Assembly: GCF_018324385.1 (NCBI RefSeq)
Contig: NZ_AP019536.1
Coordinates: 682,001 to 746,000, forward strand
Source of the DNA: Ferrigenium kumadai
GTDB lineage: Bacteria; Pseudomonadota; Gammaproteobacteria; Burkholderiales; Gallionellaceae
Reading direction: 5' to 3'
DNA length: 64,000 nt
How positions within the stretch are numbered: position 1 is the stretch's first letter; each line of letters begins with the position of its first letter. A model generated the notes under the pieces. That model did not search any database and was not told the DNA's origin. It saw only the letters and a list, made by a program, of their open reading frames with translations. Below are positions 18,867 through 26,816 of this stretch, piece by piece. A program made the translations under genes and the position numbers.

Positions 18867-19646
18867 CATGGGCAGCGTGGGCAGCGTCTCTTCCAGCCAA
18901 GCCAGCGCGAGCTTTTCCTTCTCGCGCCACATTTCCTCTCCCATGCCTTTCTTTAGCATCTGGATCGGGGCGCTGCCCCTGACCATGTTCTTCCAGAACT
19001 CGGGGACGGTGCCGACGGGGAAGGCTTTGGTGACGCGGCTTATCTCGACGTCGCGGAATCCGGCGTCCTCCATCTCCTGTTTGAAGACCTCGGGGTTCTC
19101 CAGCGTGCCGATGGAGCGTTGCGGTTGCGGCAGGTCGGGCTTGATGGCGCGCAGTGCGCCGAACATGGTCTGCATCGCGGGCGACTGGTCCACGGGCGCC
19201 CAGCTGGTGACGGCGATGCTGCCGCCCGGTTTGAGCGTGCGGTGGATCTCGGCGAAGCCGCGCTTGCGGTCGGGGAAGAACATGAGGCCGAACATCGAGA
19301 ACGCGGCGTCGAACGTTTGGTCAGCGTAGGGCAGGGTTTGCGCGTCGCCGCAGTGCAGGGCGATGTTGCCGTGGCCCGCTTGTTCGATCTTCTTTTTGAA
19401 GATGGCGAGCATGGATTCGGAGAAGTCGATGCCGTGCACCTTGCTCGCTGTGCTCGCCACCTTGAGCGCCAGCGTGCCCGGCCCGCAGGCGACATCCAGT
19501 ACCACAGCCCCCGGCTTGAGCTTGCTGGCGGCAATGGCTTCCTCGGCGAACAGCTCGAACACGCGCATATTGGTCTCGGCGTAGCCGTCGGCGACGAGGT
19601 TCCACGGTTCACTGGCGGAGAGCGGGTTGGCGGTTGGCTGGGTCAT
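18825..19646 (-). CDS. SAM-dependent class I methyltransferase
   Basis: A 273-residue methyltransferase of the UbiE/Methyltransf_11 kind. The SAM-binding motif [16 protein letters not shown] is at about residues 49-63, the acidic ribose-binding residue is in KVHGIDFS, motif II follows at [10 protein letters not shown], and the post-II strand is at [14 protein letters not shown]. The substrate cannot be inferred. The start at 19646 overlaps the stop of the upstream ORF6N gene (ATGA), indicating coupled translation. Its last 14 codons are repeated downstream of sufS. Confidence 0.85.
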   Translation of the reverse strand: MTQPTANPLSASEPWNLVADGYAETNMRVFELFAEEAIAASKLKPGAVVLDVACGPGTLALKVASTASKVHGIDFSESMLAIFKKKIEQAGHGNIALHCGDAQTLPYADQTFDAAFSMFGLMFFPDRKRGFAEIHRTLKPGGSIAVTSWAPVDQSPAMQTMFGALRAIKPDLPQPQRSIGTLENPEVFKQEMEDAGFRDVEISRVTKAFPVGTVPEFWKNMVRGSAPIQMLKKGMGEEMWREKEKLALAWLEETLPTLPMPLTSDARLGVGIK

Positions 19647-20185
19647 TTCTTTTCCCAAGGTGCAAAGCCGATAGGGCGTTTCTTTTTGGATTCAGGCGGA
19701 GCCATCAAGTCGTGGATGGCTTCAAAGACGGCCTTGAAGCGTACGTCGTATTTCTTTTCCAGTGCATTGAGCTTGCGCGCGAGTTCGGCATTGCTGGTCA
19801 GCATCTGCCGCAGGCGCACGAAGGCGCGCATGATTTCGATGTTGACGTGGATCGCGCGCTCGCTGCGCAGGACGCTGGAGAGCATGGCGACGCCTTGTTC
19901 GGTGAAGGCGTAGGGTGCGTAACGGCGGCCGCCACGTCCGACGGGATTTTCGTTTGAGGTCACAAATTGTGACCTCAAAGTTTTCCATTCCGCCGCATCC
20001 AGTTGGAACATGAAATCATCGGGGAATCGTTCGAGGTTGCGCTTGACCGCTTGCAGCAACACTTTGGTTTCCACGCCGTAGAGTATCGCCAGGTCTTCGT
20101 CCAGCATGACCCTTTGCCCACGGGTGACGAATATCTTCGACTCGATGGATTCGAGCAAGATCGGCGGAGTCTTGTCTGCGGTCAT
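19643..20185 (-). CDS. ORF6N-domain DNA-binding protein
   Basis: A 180-residue protein with an N-terminal ORF6N/KilA-N-type domain (residues about 10-100: [33 protein letters not shown], then FPDDFMFQL and [19 protein letters not shown]). A helical tail follows, ending in a basic KKKRP patch. Such domains occur in phage antirepressors and related mobile-element proteins, and they bind DNA. It is the first gene of a short run with the methyltransferase, overlapping it by 4 bp. Its presence marks this stretch as partly phage- or element-derived; its present role is unknown. Confidence 0.8.
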   Translation of the reverse strand: MTADKTPPILLESIESKIFVTRGQRVMLDEDLAILYGVETKVLLQAVKRNLERFPDDFMFQLDAAEWKTLRSQFVTSNENPVGRGGRRYAPYAFTEQGVAMLSSVLRSERAIHVNIEIMRAFVRLRQMLTSNAELARKLNALEKKYDVRFKAVFEAIHDLMAPPESKKKRPIGFAPWEKK

Positions 20186-20288
20186 GATTGCTTTGCGGGT
20201 TCTGATCCGTATGCAGCTTATTGTTGGTGGTGCGCAACTCTATTGGAGCTTCCGGCCAAAAACAATATGCCGAAATATATAGGCAATT

Positions 20289-20327
20289 GAATAAGTCCAT
20301 TCGCCCAGAGCCTGTCGAAGGGCAAGC
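20289..20327 (+). repeat. Interspersed palindromic repeat of the CCTGAGCTTGTCGAAGGG type
   Basis: This 39-bp unit is nearly the reverse complement of 22409-22449 and shares its core with 37771-37811. The core reads TTCGCCC-GAGCCTGTCGAAGGGC. It lies in the 284-bp gene-free spacer 20186-20469, together with the interrupted repeat at 20357-20442. These repeats are common, short and mobile in proteobacterial genomes. Confidence 0.8.
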
Positions 20328-20356
20328 ATTTCAACCTGTCAATTTGCTTGATGCAT

Positions 20357-20442
20357 CCGTCATGGTTCGACATAACCAGCGACTTGCTCGCTTGCGAGCT
20401 TAGTCGAATGGCTAGTAGTTTCATCAAGCTCACCACGAACGG
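20357..20442. repeat. Second palindromic repeat, split by a 54-bp insertion
   Basis: Bases 20357-20372 and 20427-20442, put together, give a near-exact reverse complement of the intact repeat at 22347-22379. The 54 bp between them are foreign to the repeat and match the feoA-feoB spacer. The halves show a clean junction without obvious loss, so the 54-bp unit moved into a pre-existing repeat. Confidence 0.8.
20373..20426 (+). mobile_element. 54-bp hairpin element, copy A
   Basis: This copy pairs with copy B at 30732-30784 (minus strand) with four substitutions and one indel. It folds as a stem CGACT/AGTCG enclosing GCTCGC-TT-GCGAGC. In copy B the inner stem is GCCCGC-TA-GCGGGC, so one base pair has changed on both sides. 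No gene is carried, so any movement must depend on proteins elsewhere. Confidence 0.7.
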
Positions 20443-20469
20443 AGGACTTGTTCAGTCTGGCACAACCCG

Positions 20470-20850
20470 TTACGCCGCAGGCGATTCGCTATCGAAGATT
20501 CGTTCGCATTCGGCCATGATCGATTGTCCAATCTCGGATTCATGGCGGGGATCCAGCGATTCCTGCATTTCGTGGGCGATGTAGAGCCCCGCATCGCGGG
20601 AGGTGGTCGCGGCGATCTGCCTGGCGAGCTGGTCGCTGAGGTCGGAGAGGTGCTTGCGCTCGGCCAGCGGCAGGCTACGTTTGGAGCGGGCCAGCCACTC
20701 TGCGGCGAGCGTGGCGCCTTGGGCTTGGGTCATCCATTGGCCATGCTCGTAATGGGCGGATAGGCGCTCGGCTACGAGGGCGTAGATCAGGGCGATGCAG
20801 GCTCCGCGATCCGTTGCGGGCGGGGAAAACACATCACGTGCGTTGCTCAT
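20470..20850 (-). CDS. Conserved-looking protein of unknown function
   Basis: A 126-residue soluble protein, mostly helical by composition, without any motif I recognise. The ATG is preceded by AAGGAAACTGGCA, a good ribosome site, and codon use resembles the GC-rich neighbours, so I take it as real. It lies alone: the repeat-rich spacer is downstream and the plus-strand arginase gene starts 200 bp upstream, so the two genes diverge. No function is proposed. Confidence 0.6.
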   Translation of the reverse strand: MSNARDVFSPPATDRGACIALIYALVAERLSAHYEHGQWMTQAQGATLAAEWLARSKRSLPLAERKHLSDLSDQLARQIAATTSRDAGLYIAHEMQESLDPRHESEIGQSIMAECERIFDSESPAA

Positions 20851-21050
20851 TGCCAGTTTCCTTTTTGCGAATTCTTCTCAACGTTGCATGAGTGAACGGC
20901 CAGTCGCGCATACACGTTGTCGTTCCTTTCTGGGACGCGCAATCTTACGCCTCTCCCCTTGTTTTTAACCGTCGGTTTCAGCGATTCCGGAACAGGGATA
21001 TGATCGGCTGCGAAGTTTATAAACGGCAATCGATTTCGGGAGAGGCTGAT

Positions 21051-21917
21051 ATGAAAGCTACGCAGCCAGTCAAGGTGATCGGGGTGGCCAGCGGCGTCGG
21101 GGCGCAGGATCGCGGCTGCGAGGATGGGCCGTCTATCCTGCGCGAGCTCGAGGTCTTTCGCGGCGCGGATGTCACGGCAGTCTGGGGCGGCGTGCTGCGT
21201 CCCAAGGCTGGGGCGGGATCGGCGGTCTCGGTGGATGCGGAGCTGTGCACGCGCCTGGCGAAGCAGGTAAGACACACGCTGGATGAGGGCCGGTTCCCGC
21301 TCGTGGTCGGCGGCGATCACTCGTGCGCCATCGGCACATGGAGCGGGGTGCATCGCTGGCTGGACGGGCGCGGGCCGCTCGGGCTGATCTGGATAGATGC
21401 GCACATGGACAGCCACACCTTCGCCACCACGCCCAGCGGCGCTCTGCACGGCATGCCGTTGGCCGCCCTGATGGGCTACGGCGAACACGAGCTGACGGAA
21501 CTCGTCGAGCATGTGCCCAAGCTGAAGCCCGAACATGTCTGCCTGCTGGGCGTGCGGAGTTTCGAGGAGGGCGAGGCGGCGCTGCTGCACCGCCTGGGCG
21601 TGCGGGTGATCGGCATGCAGGAGATACGCGCACGCGGTCTGGCGGAGGTGCTGGCCGAGGCGATGTCCATCGCGCGCAACGGCACGGCAGGCTTCGGCGT
21701 GAGCCTGGACCTGGACGTGCTCGACCCCGCGGAAGAACCGGGAGTCGGCAGCCCCGCGCCCGGCGGACTGCATTGCCATGAGCTGGAGCAGGCGTTGCAC
21801 CAGCTGCACGGCGATCCCGCGTTGCTGGCGATGGAGATCGTGGAATACAACCCGCACCGCGACCGCGACCATCTGACCGCCAGGGCGGCGGGCGCACTGT
21901 TTCGCGCGGTGCTGTGA
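21051..21917 (+). CDS. rocF: Arginase
   Basis: A 288-residue member of the arginase/ureohydrolase family, which splits L-arginine into ornithine and urea with two Mn ions. The metal ligands are all present: His in VVGGDHS, D-x-H-x-D in WIDAHMDSHT, and D-x-D in SLDLDVLDP. The PGVGSPAPGGL loop and the N-terminal GAQDRGCEDGP fit arginase better than agmatinase. The start at 21051 follows GGGAGAGG at good distance; an open frame upstream is not expected to be translated. No ornithine or urea genes lie beside it. The next gene starts 68 bp downstream. Confidence 0.85.
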   Translation: MKATQPVKVIGVASGVGAQDRGCEDGPSILRELEVFRGADVTAVWGGVLRPKAGAGSAVSVDAELCTRLAKQVRHTLDEGRFPLVVGGDHSCAIGTWSGVHRWLDGRGPLGLIWIDAHMDSHTFATTPSGALHGMPLAALMGYGEHELTELVEHVPKLKPEHVCLLGVRSFEEGEAALLHRLGVRVIGMQEIRARGLAEVLAEAMSIARNGTAGFGVSLDLDVLDPAEEPGVGSPAPGGLHCHELEQALHQLHGDPALLAMEIVEYNPHRDRDHLTARAAGALFRAVL

Positions 21918-21985
21918 ATAGCGCCAAACGGAATTTGATCCGGGCCGCGCACGTGCCCGCAGCAAGAATCGGATAAAATTTCACC

Positions 21986-22375
21986 ATGCAAACGAAATAT
22001 ATTTCCTCTTCCAATCGTCCCGGCCTGTTGCGCAAAGCCGTGACGCTGGTCGGCATGGTCGCACTGGGCGCTGTGGCGCTGATGTTCTCGGCGGTGCTGC
22101 TGACGGTTCTCCTGATCGTCGCCGTGATCGGCGGCGCTTATCTGTGGTGGAAGACGCGCGAGCTGCGCAAACAGTTCAGGGAGATGCAGGCCCGGATGCG
22201 ACAGATGCACGAAGCCGCCGCGAGCGCCGGCGAGCCGCAAGGCGGAGTGTTCCGCGGCGAAGTCTTTGAAGGCGAGATCATCGAGGGCGAAGTGGTTCGG
22301 GTGCGCGAGGTCGACGTTCGAGTTAAGGGAATGCTGAGCAAGTCTTCCGTTCGTGGTGAGCCTGTCGAACCATGA
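21986..22375 (+). CDS. Small membrane protein ending in an interspersed repeat
   Basis: A 129-residue protein with a hydrophobic segment at about residues 20-55, long enough for two closely spaced membrane helices, followed by a cytoplasmic-looking Met/Arg/Glu-rich helix. A short GEVFEGEIIEGEVV repeat follows. The last nine residues (SVRGEPVEP) and the stop codon are supplied by the palindromic repeat at 22347-22379, so the native C-terminus was probably replaced when the repeat arrived. I do not recognise the family. Confidence 0.65.
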   Translation: MQTKYISSSNRPGLLRKAVTLVGMVALGAVALMFSAVLLTVLLIVAVIGGAYLWWKTRELRKQFREMQARMRQMHEAAASAGEPQGGVFRGEVFEGEIIEGEVVRVREVDVRVKGMLSKSSVRGEPVEP

Positions 22376-22379
22376 ACGG
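22347..22379 (+). repeat. Intact palindromic repeat forming a gene's 3' end
   Basis: CCGTTCGTGGTGAGCCTG and CATGAACGG ends surround TCGAAC. It contains the stop codon of the preceding membrane-protein gene (22373-22375). It is the reference for recognising the split copy at 20357-20442. Confidence 0.8.
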
Positions 22380-22408
22380 AAGACAACATAGATGCAATAG
22401 CTTGCAAC

Positions 22409-22449
22409 GCTTGCCCTTCGACAAGCTCAGGGCGAACGGACTTATTCAG
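22409..22449 (-). repeat. Interspersed palindromic repeat, inverted copy
   Basis: The core CTTGCCCTTCGACAAGCTCA is the reverse complement of the unit at 20289-20327, including the flanking AATAAGTCC. Together with 22347-22379 it forms an inverted pair in the gap before yjbQ. Confidence 0.8.
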
Positions 22450-22480
22450 TGTTTCGTTAAACGCTGAAGGCGATTCAGCT

Positions 22481-22900
22481 ATGTGGCTGCAAAAAGAAAT
22501 ACGCCTGAGACCCAGGGCAAGAGGCTTTCACCTCATCACCGACGAGTTGCTGCGCGAACTGCCCGAGCTGCGCGATTTCAGGATAGGCATGATGAACGTC
22601 TTCATCATGCACACGTCGGCCTCGCTGACGATCAACGAGAACGCCGCTCCCACGGTACGCGAGGATTTCGAGAGCTGGTTCAACCACGCCGTGCGCGAAG
22701 ACGAACCTTATTACCTGCATCAGGACGAGGGCCCGGACGATCTGCCCGCGCACATCAAGGCCAGCCTGCTCGGCTGCAGCCTGAATATCCCGGTCCGTAA
22801 TGGCAGTCCCGCGCTGGGAACCTGGCAGGGCATCTACCTGTGCGAACACCGCAACCACGGCGGCAGCCGCCGCATCGTGGTGACGGTGCAGGGCGAATAG
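22481..22900 (+). CDS. yjbQ: YjbQ-family (UPF0047) protein, secondary thiamine-phosphate synthase type
   Basis: A 139-residue protein covering the whole UPF0047 fold. Conserved pieces are MNVFIMHTSASLTINENA (about residues 38-55), the histidine-bearing YYLHQDEGPDDLPAHIKASLLG and GTWQGIYLCEHR near the end. The family is a trimer; some members make thiamine phosphate weakly in vitro, and the true role is unsettled. The gene stands alone and is followed by a hairpin serving the opposite strand. Confidence 0.88.
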   Translation: MWLQKEIRLRPRARGFHLITDELLRELPELRDFRIGMMNVFIMHTSASLTINENAAPTVREDFESWFNHAVREDEPYYLHQDEGPDDLPAHIKASLLGCSLNIPVRNGSPALGTWQGIYLCEHRNHGGSRRIVVTVQGE

Positions 22901-22906
22901 TCTTCC

Positions 22907-22933
22907 CAAAAAAGAAGCCCGGCGATGCCGGGC
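22907..22933 (-). terminator. Terminator of the PAS chemoreceptor gene
   Basis: The stem GCCCGGC/GCCGGGC (22917-22923 with 22927-22933, loop GAT) is followed on the minus strand by TTCTTTTTT. It lies 36 bp past the minus-strand stop at 22969 and between two convergent genes. No T-run follows on the plus strand. Confidence 0.75.
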
Positions 22934-22968
22934 CAAGGGAGGAGCCGGTTGTTTTTTGTGCGGCCGGG

Positions 22969-24579
22969 TCAGGCGTATGCCGGTGATTGCCGAGCGGAAC
23001 GTTTCGCCGCGGGGCGCTTGCCTGCCGATATGGGCGTGCCGGAATTCATCTTGAAGAACCCGACAAGTTGCTGAAGCGTTTCAGCCTGGCTGCTCAGCGC
23101 CTGCGACGTCGCGGCCAGTTCTTCGCTGCCGGAGGCGTTGTGCTGGGTGGCCTGGCTCATCTGCATCATCGCCGTGTTGATCTGCGCCACGCCGCCGCTT
23201 TGCTCCATACTGGATTCGGCGATTTCCTGCACGAGGCCGGAGGTCTTGTTGATTGCCGGGACCATCTGCTCGAGCAGCCGGCCGGCACGCTCTGCCAGTT
23301 CGACACTGCTGCCCGCGACGCCGCCGATTTCTTGGGCCGCCACCTGGCTGCGTTCCGCGAGCGCCCGCACTTCGGCGGCCACCACGGCGAAGCCGCGCCC
23401 CGCATCGCCTGCGCGCGCGGCTTCGATCGCGGCATTCAGGGCCAGCAGGTTGGTCTGGTACGCGATGTCGTCGATGATGCCGATCTTGGCGGCGATCTGC
23501 TTCATCGCCGCTACGGTCTGCAGCACCGCCTCGCTTCCTTCCGATGCCTGCGTCGCCGCTTGCGTGGCCATGCTGTCGGTCAGCTTGGTGTTTTCGGTGT
23601 TCTTCTGGATCGCTGAGCTCATCTGTTCGACGGAGGCACTGATCTCTTCCACGTTGGAGGCCTGTTCGCTCGATGACTGGCTCAGGCTTTGTGCGGTGGA
23701 ACTGATCTCTTCCGAGGCCGAGGCCAGTTCGCCGGCTGCACCGCGAACGTCCGTGACGATGCTCGCGATATTCCCGGCCATGGTATTGATGGCGTGCATC
23801 AGGCGGCCGACCTCACCGTGGTACTCCACCGACTTGAGCAGGCTCACGTCTCCTGCGGCGATGACCTGGCAGCTGCGCACCGCCTGCTCGAGCGGGCGCA
23901 ATACCCTGAAGGAGAGGAGCCACCATATCCATAGCACCGTCGCCAATGCGGCAGTTACGAGCAGGCCGATCTCTCCGGTATGGGCATCGGAAACCGTGTC
24001 CCGGCCGATGGCGTGCAATGCCTCTCCGCCAAGCGCCAGGATGATTAGGCCGACGAACGCACAGGCAAGCGATACCCGGGCATGGATGCTCAGGTCGCTC
24101 ATGGCGGCCAGGCGGCCGCGCCATCCGGTCGGGACTACCTTTCCTTCCTTGATGGTGATCCCCTTGGCGGTTCCTTCGCGGAACCGGCGGTATAACTGCT
24201 CGGCTGCCTTCACCTGTTCGGCGCCCGGTTTGGTGCGCAGGGACATGTAGCCGGTGATCTGTCCGTTCTCCCAGATCGGATTGGCATTCGCTTCGACCCA
24301 GTAGTAGTCGCCGTTCTTGCAGCGGTTCTTGACCAGGCCGCGCCAGGGCTTGCCGCTCTGCAAGGTGCGCCACAGATCCTTGTAGGCTTCGGGAGGCATG
24401 TCCGGGTGGCGCACGATGTTGTGCGAGGCGCCCAGCAATTCCTGTTCGGTAAAGCCGCTCATTTCGAGGAAAGGGCGATTGATGTAGGTGATCCGTCCCT
24501 TCAGGTCGGTCTTGGAAACGATATATTCGCCCTCGTTAAGGTGGCGTCCGACATTGGTTACGGGCAGATTCACGCGCAT
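22969..24579 (-). CDS. PAS-domain methyl-accepting chemotaxis protein (Aer-like)
   Basis: A 536-residue chemoreceptor. Residues about 10-120 form a PAS domain ([24 protein letters not shown], then [17 protein letters not shown] and [15 protein letters not shown]), as in Aer redox/energy sensors that bind FAD. Two hydrophobic stretches at about 170-230 flank a short loop, then comes a HAMP-like region. The signalling tip is very conserved ([20 protein letters not shown], then [19 protein letters not shown]). ATG at 24579 follows GGAG seven bases away; an ATG 60 bases upstream is less likely. The protein probably steers motility by internal redox state. No che genes are adjacent. Confidence 0.9.
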   Translation of the reverse strand: MRVNLPVTNVGRHLNEGEYIVSKTDLKGRITYINRPFLEMSGFTEQELLGASHNIVRHPDMPPEAYKDLWRTLQSGKPWRGLVKNRCKNGDYYWVEANANPIWENGQITGYMSLRTKPGAEQVKAAEQLYRRFREGTAKGITIKEGKVVPTGWRGRLAAMSDLSIHARVSLACAFVGLIILALGGEALHAIGRDTVSDAHTGEIGLLVTAALATVLWIWWLLSFRVLRPLEQAVRSCQVIAAGDVSLLKSVEYHGEVGRLMHAINTMAGNIASIVTDVRGAAGELASASEEISSTAQSLSQSSSEQASNVEEISASVEQMSSAIQKNTENTKLTDSMATQAATQASEGSEAVLQTVAAMKQIAAKIGIIDDIAYQTNLLALNAAIEAARAGDAGRGFAVVAAEVRALAERSQVAAQEIGGVAGSSVELAERAGRLLEQMVPAINKTSGLVQEIAESSMEQSGGVAQINTAMMQMSQATQHNASGSEELAATSQALSSQAETLQQLVGFFKMNSGTPISAGKRPAAKRSARQSPAYA

Positions 24580-24777
24580 GGCTATTCTCCAGATGGGATG
24601 GCTGACGTTCGAATGCGCTAAGAAACTTCCTTTGCGCAAAAGGCGTTAGCCGAACGTTGGAAATATACCCGGCGAAGGAAAGAAACACAGTCAGCGTTTC
24701 TTGATTTACCCGTAGTCCTGAGGGAACCCGGGGTAGGGAAATTCCTATAGGGATGCCTAGGGCCCCATGTGCGGCGC

Positions 24778-24807
24778 GGGTCTGACAGGCTTATGCCTGC
24801 CAGACCC
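24778..24807 (-). terminator. Hairpin across the stop of the GIY-YIG-like gene
   Basis: Arms 24778-24790 and 24795-24807 match at 12 of 13 positions. The stem includes the stop codon at 24791-24793 of the minus-strand gene. No T-run follows, so termination or mRNA end protection are both possible. Confidence 0.5.
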
Positions 24808-25117
24808 CGAAGCCAGCCGAACGCAGGTCGATGCCGATCTCGACTTCCCTCTCGCACGCCTCGTCGTAGGACATCGGATTGAAGCCCTCGTAAAGGTCGG
24901 GCCATAGCCGCAAGCCGTATTCCTTGACGTAACGATTGGACTGGATGCCGGCCTTGTGTTTGTCGAAGCGCACGTCGGGGTCGATGCCGGTCATGCCGAC
25001 GTAGACGCAGGGCTTGCCCGGGATGTAGCCGGGGTTGCACTTCTTGAACTTCCCCTCATACAGGACATCTTTCGACAGTTCGATCACATAGATGTTGTAG
25101 TGGTTGCGGCGCGACAT
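24791..25117 (-). CDS. Small protein with a GIY-YIG-like segment
   Basis: A 108-residue protein. The arrangement YNIYVIEL, then CVYVGMTGIDPDVRFDKHKAG, resembles the first strands, the Arg and the His of a GIY-YIG nuclease domain, but the match is partial and the downstream Glu and Asn are not certain. It could be a degenerate or non-nuclease version. It sits between the chemoreceptor and the cytosine deaminase with its own spacing, and its stop codon is inside a strong hairpin. Confidence 0.55.
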   Translation of the reverse strand: MSRRNHYNIYVIELSKDVLYEGKFKKCNPGYIPGKPCVYVGMTGIDPDVRFDKHKAGIQSNRYVKEYGLRLWPDLYEGFNPMSYDEACEREVEIGIDLRSAGFGVWQA

Positions 25118-25180
25118 GGTTGTTTCGGTGAGACTTGAGGCGAGGGAATATACCGGACTTGCCGGCGACGCGTCATTGCC

Positions 25181-25618
25181 TCACACCCCGATGTCCTCGT
25201 TCCATAACTTGGGGGAAGCCTTGATGAAGTGCGACATCAGGTCGATGCATGTCGGATCCTGAAGGACTTCGACCGTCACTCCTCTGGATCGAAGGAGGTC
25301 CTCCTCACCCATGAAGGTCCGGTTCTCTCCGATGACCACCCTGGGGATGCCGTAGAGCAGGATCGCTCCGGTGCACATGGAACAGGGCGATAGCGTGGTG
25401 TACAGGGTGCATTCCCGGTAGACGGCTGCCGGCCGGCGTCCCGCATTTTCCAGCGCATCCATTTCCCCGTGGAGCACCACGCTGCCGGTCTGCACGCGCC
25501 GGTTGTGTCCGCGGCCTATGATTCGGCCGTCGTGCACGATGACAGAGCCGATAGGAATGCCGCCTTCCTGCAGTCCCTTTTCTGCTTCCTCGATGGCTGC
25601 TTTCATGAATTCGTCCAT
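25181..25618 (-). CDS. Cytosine deaminase of the yeast Fcy1 type
   Basis: A 145-residue zinc-dependent deaminase. The Zn ligands and catalytic Glu are in LHGEMDALENAG and the two Cys in TLSPCSMCTGAILLYGIPRVVIGEN. The whole length follows yeast cytosine deaminase, including the ending WNEDIG and the middle GRGHNRR; this class makes uracil from cytosine for salvage. ATG at 25618 has AAAGGAG in front; an in-frame ATG 33 bases upstream lacks one. Bacterial salvage more often uses the unrelated CodA, so a nucleoside or guanine deaminase role should be kept open. Confidence 0.8.
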   Translation of the reverse strand: MDEFMKAAIEEAEKGLQEGGIPIGSVIVHDGRIIGRGHNRRVQTGSVVLHGEMDALENAGRRPAAVYRECTLYTTLSPCSMCTGAILLYGIPRVVIGENRTFMGEEDLLRSRGVTVEVLQDPTCIDLMSHFIKASPKLWNEDIGV

Positions 25619-25765
25619 GATGCCCGCTCCTTTCTGAATGAGAGACGCCACATCTTACGCCACCGTAGTCCTGCCTACACATTGCTGCTCATTGCGGGGC
25701 AATGGGCAAGGTATTAGCCTGAGACCGGACGTTCCATCTGTTTTTACCGATAGAAGGAGATCGAC

Positions 25766-26086
25766 ATGAAACACAGCGAACAACTCATTCAGCAGGTATG
25801 GGAAAAAGGCCGCGCCAACGGCGAGATCGATTCCAATCTGTGGCGCGAGGACGAATGCGGTGCGTGGATCAGCCGCGCGGATTACGGCAAGACGGATTCC
25901 GACTTCGGGTGGAGGATCGTCAACGTGACGCCCGGCGCACCGGATACACCGGAACACCTGCGGCCGTTCCATCATGCCAACGGCTACGATCTTCCAGGCG
26001 GTCAGCCCAAGCGTCACATTACGGCAGACCGTACCGGCATCGCCACTTTCGAGCACACTTTCCAGCCGCGCAACCGGAAGGTTTGA
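25766..26086 (+). CDS. Small HNH-like protein lacking the catalytic His
   Basis: A 106-residue protein with a good ribosome site (AGAAGGAGATCGAC before ATG). The string NLWREDECGAWISRADYGKTDSDFGW, then a Leu-x-Pro-x-His stretch, follows a bacterial HNH family in which GWEIDHI-type motifs carry the active residues. Here that part reads GWRIVNVTPG, so the metal-binding and catalytic residues seem lost. It may keep the fold as a binding protein. The relationship is my reading, not a search result. Confidence 0.6.
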   Translation: MKHSEQLIQQVWEKGRANGEIDSNLWREDECGAWISRADYGKTDSDFGWRIVNVTPGAPDTPEHLRPFHHANGYDLPGGQPKRHITADRTGIATFEHTFQPRNRKV

Positions 26087-26184
26087 AGGGGCGAGTTGGG
26101 AGGGGATTTATCCGAGGCAAGTTGTGCTGAACTCGCGATAGTCCGGCGTAATATCTCGAATGGCGGGGTTCATCACCTCTGCGC

Positions 26185-26736
26185 TCACTTGCTTTGAACT
26201 GCTTGGATATGAGCGCGGGACAGTTTTTGGTAAAGGCGGATTTGTCGCTGGAGCGGCCACCAATCGTACAGGAAAATCTGCAGCGGACGCCACATGGCGA
26301 CCCAGCCAACGATTGTCAGGCTTTCGCGCGCGATGTTGGAGCCGACATTGGCGCCAAGATTTCCGATGATGTCAGCCGCGAGCAGACAAAGTGAGACAAA
26401 GACGATCCCGATAACCAGGCTCATGCGGCCTTGCCGCATAAGGTGTTTCAGGGCGTTGCGCGTATTTTCGGCTTTGTACGCGAAGTGGTTATGAACTGCC
26501 TCAGTCAACAACTCGCTCGGGTCGCCATCTGACGGCCACTGTTCAATGTGGATGGTTATATGGAAGCGGCTGCCTGGCGGAAATCCGGACGCCCAGGTTT
26601 CGATGAAAGTATTTGCCTCCGGATCAAGATCCTTGTTCAGGAACGGCGTCGGATCCATCGAGTTGAACAATTGCGCAATCTCGCGCACTCGCAGTGACAG
26701 TCGATGAGCAGGATTGGAACTGGCTGATTTATTCAC
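26185..26736 (-). CDS. Membrane protein of unknown function
   Basis: A 183-residue protein with a soluble N-terminal domain of about 95 residues and two hydrophobic helices at about 105-125 and 138-158, then a basic helix. The N-terminal part has RFHITIHIEQWPSDG-like strands but no motif known to me. Related small proteins with this layout are often annotated only as hypothetical. It stands between the HNH-like gene (convergent) and the patatin lipoprotein. Confidence 0.6.
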   Translation of the reverse strand: MNKSASSNPAHRLSLRVREIAQLFNSMDPTPFLNKDLDPEANTFIETWASGFPPGSRFHITIHIEQWPSDGDPSELLTEAVHNHFAYKAENTRNALKHLMRQGRMSLVIGIVFVSLCLLAADIIGNLGANVGSNIARESLTIVGWVAMWRPLQIFLYDWWPLQRQIRLYQKLSRAHIQAVQSK

Positions 26737-26816
26737 AGGAACATCATACCAAATGTACCGCAGGCTAATTGTTTGGATGCCTTGAACAGTTCAGCACAGC
26801 CTGCGCCATCAGTCGT

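Noticed and set aside
20847..21965. 372-codon minus-strand frame opposite the arginase gene
   Set aside because: Arginase has all metal motifs; the antisense frame is rich in Gln, His and Arg without a domain.
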